From: Cavia porcellus
Taxonomy: Eukaryota; Chordata; Mammalia; Rodentia; Caviidae
NCBI RefSeq assembly: GCF_034190915.1
Contig: NW_026947492.1
Location: 18,381,501-18,445,500, forward strand
DNA length: 64,000 bases
Direction: 5' to 3'
Under the pieces are notes generated by a model that saw only the letters and a program-made list of their open reading frames with translations, had not been told where the DNA came from and ran no database searches. Shown here piece after piece: positions 62,340 to 64,000 of the stretch. A program made the position numbers and the translations under genes. Position 1 is the stretch's first letter; the number at the start of each line of letters is the position of its first letter.

Positions 62340-63600
62340 AATTAATCTACGAATTCAAGTAAATATTGGTAAAAAAAAAATACTAGTAGCTGTATTGACA
62401 AAAATTGACAAGATAGTTCTAAAACTTGACATGGGAATGCAAAGGTGATAGAAAAGCCAACAAAACATTGAAAAAACAGTTGACAGTCTCACTGGTCACT
62501 TGGCTCCAAGGGCCATATAAAGATTCAGAAATTAAAAGAATAGTGAAGTAAGAATAAAAAATATATTAATGAAGGACAATAGTGTCCAGAATTTGATGCA
62601 CATAGAAGGTCAATTGATATTTTCCCAAATTGTTTAAGTAATTTAATGAAGGAGGAAAAATTATATCTAGTGATTATATGCAAACATATACATATATAAT
62701 ATATTATGTATTTATGATGTAGACAATATGTGGAATATTGTATCTACATCTGGAAATTCTTGTCCCCATCTCAAACAACACGCAATTCACCATGGATGTG
62801 AGAATTAAGTATAAAATACAAGAATTTAACAATCACTATCATACTTCATAGTGTTATCTTTTAAGAAATAGTTGCTCTGGTTACCAGATACAGTGATGTA
62901 AAGTTGATCAAACAATATAATTTCTCTTTAAGCAACGTCTTTCCGTTTCACTCTATCTGTTGAGACTGTTGGATCTTATTTATTTTCAATTTCTTACACC
63001 AATGAGACATCATTATTTTTGTTGTCATTGTTGTTGTTGATGATTATGTTGTTATTTAGTTCTTGTTGTTCTTTTTCTCTTTGTTTATTTGTTTTTTATT
63101 TTTCTGTACTTTTTCTCTTTACAATAAAAGGTATAAAATAGAAGCTTATAAAGGAGTTAGCAAAAATAGGAAAGGATAGTCAAGACCTCAGAGAGTATTT
63201 CTTAGCATAAAACAAGAGAGCCATAAGAAAACTCCAATTTATTTTGTTAGAAATTTAAAATCTTTGCTCTCCTACCACATAAACCAAGTATAAATACAAG
63301 CTATAGACAGGAATAAAATATTTAAATGTGTGTCTGTTAAAGACTCATCCACAATACATGAAATACTCCTACACATAAATCTTGAAAAGACTAAACATAT
63401 TTTTATAGCACAAAGGTTTAAACAGACATTTCAGAAGATGTACAAGTGACCAGTAAGCACACAGAAAGCTGTCCACAGAATGCAAACATGAAAATTAAAA
63501 CTGTATTCAGTTATTATTATGTATCCACTGCAATACCTAAATGTTAAATAACTGATATTAGACAATGGTATCAAACATGTAAAACAAATAGAACACTTAT
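62340..63600 (+). mobile_element. Old L1 ORF2 fragment with a younger L1 tail nested in it
   Basis: 62390-62650 follows ORF2 ('gacatgggaatgcaaaggtga', gaaaagccaacaaaacattg, 'gcacatagaaggtcaattga'). The same ORF2 continues at 63340-63540 (gaaatactcctacacataaa, 'taaacagacatttcagaag', 'gaccagtaagcacacag'). The intervening 62990-63135, T-rich and ending tttttctctttacaataaaa, looks like the 3' end of a later L1. Confidence 0.55.
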
Positions 63601-63641
63601 TTTGTACTTTTATAAATAGAAGTTAATGTGACTCAATGACG

Positions 63642-64000
63642 TTTGAATTGTTCGGTTCTGACCTGCATTGTTCTGTTACAATGTCCTCTCTTATCTCAAT
63701 CTGCCCTCTTTTTTTAAATTAATCTGTTTTCTCTCATTTTTTAATTAAGGGAAAACTAAATTAAAAAATAGCGGGACACATTATAGTAACTTTCTTGGTT
63801 TTTCTATTAACCTGATTTGAACCCCAGTATTGCTCTCCCCATCTTGTTCTGTCTGATTATCCTATATTCTATTTTGTTTGATAGTATCAAGTTTGAGGGT
63901 ATAGGAAACCACTTTGAAGGAAATAAGATATACTATGATGCCCATTATGGTTGACTATTCTCCTTTTTTTGAAGTCCTGGAAGGTCTCTAGTGTAGGTTT
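63642..64000 (+). mobile_element. L1 3' UTR, cut by window end
   Basis: Close copy of 49388-49750 (about 90 percent by eye), same strand. It must continue past the window to an L1 3' end; no ORF2 of this family precedes it, so the copy is truncated just upstream, near 63642. Confidence 0.8.

Overview
This is mammalian genomic DNA, most likely rodent. It is AT-rich, packed with LINE-1 (L1) fragments of several ages, and carries tRNA-derived ID-type SINEs, 7SL-derived B1 SINEs, a B1-ID composite SINE, MIRs and MaLR-type LTR elements. The mix of ID, B1 and B1-ID suggests a non-murine rodent (squirrel-related or castorimorph), but the species is an inference I cannot settle by eye. No bacterial features (operons, CRISPR, rRNA) are present.

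The only intact host gene is a one-exon class II olfactory receptor (OR), family 8 and OR8B-like, on the minus strand at 58924-59856. A close paralogue at 13913-14819, same strand, is a pseudogene with several frameshifts, a premature stop and a changed DRY motif. A third copy survives only as a C-terminal scrap at about 38290-38375. There, antisense L1 sequence (38360-40172) occupies the place of the remaining coding region, and the copy's upstream flank (40173-41530) is still recognisable as a duplicate of the pseudogene's upstream flank (15231-17250). A second duplicated block lies downstream of the first two copies (4620-5640 and 25600-26650). The window is therefore a decaying tandem OR array with one survivor.

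Layout: 1-560 L1 3' end; 560-4600 unassigned AT-rich DNA with MIRs and a 32-bp perfect palindrome; 4620-5640 duplicated block A1; 5880-8060 antisense L1, including an element with an inverted 5' part; 9.8-12.0 kb L1 pieces; 13.9-17.3 kb OR pseudogene and flank; 18.5-20.2 kb antisense L1; 21.1-22.0 kb MaLR LTR followed by a 60-bp minisatellite; 22.2-25.0 kb L1; 25.6-26.65 kb duplicated block A2; 27.2-29.3 kb MaLR provirus with both LTRs; 31.7-35.9 kb old L1s; 38.3-41.5 kb OR remnant, L1 and duplicated flank; 43.9-52.3 kb stacked sense L1s, including the youngest-looking one with its long 3' UTR; 53.0-54.6 kb antisense L1s; 55.9-56.8 kb GC-richer unassigned DNA; 58.9-59.9 kb intact OR; 60.1-64.0 kb SINE, MIR and nested L1s.

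Repeat names rest on recalled family consensus patterns and visible motifs, not on a database search. Boundaries are good to a few tens of bases unless stated otherwise.
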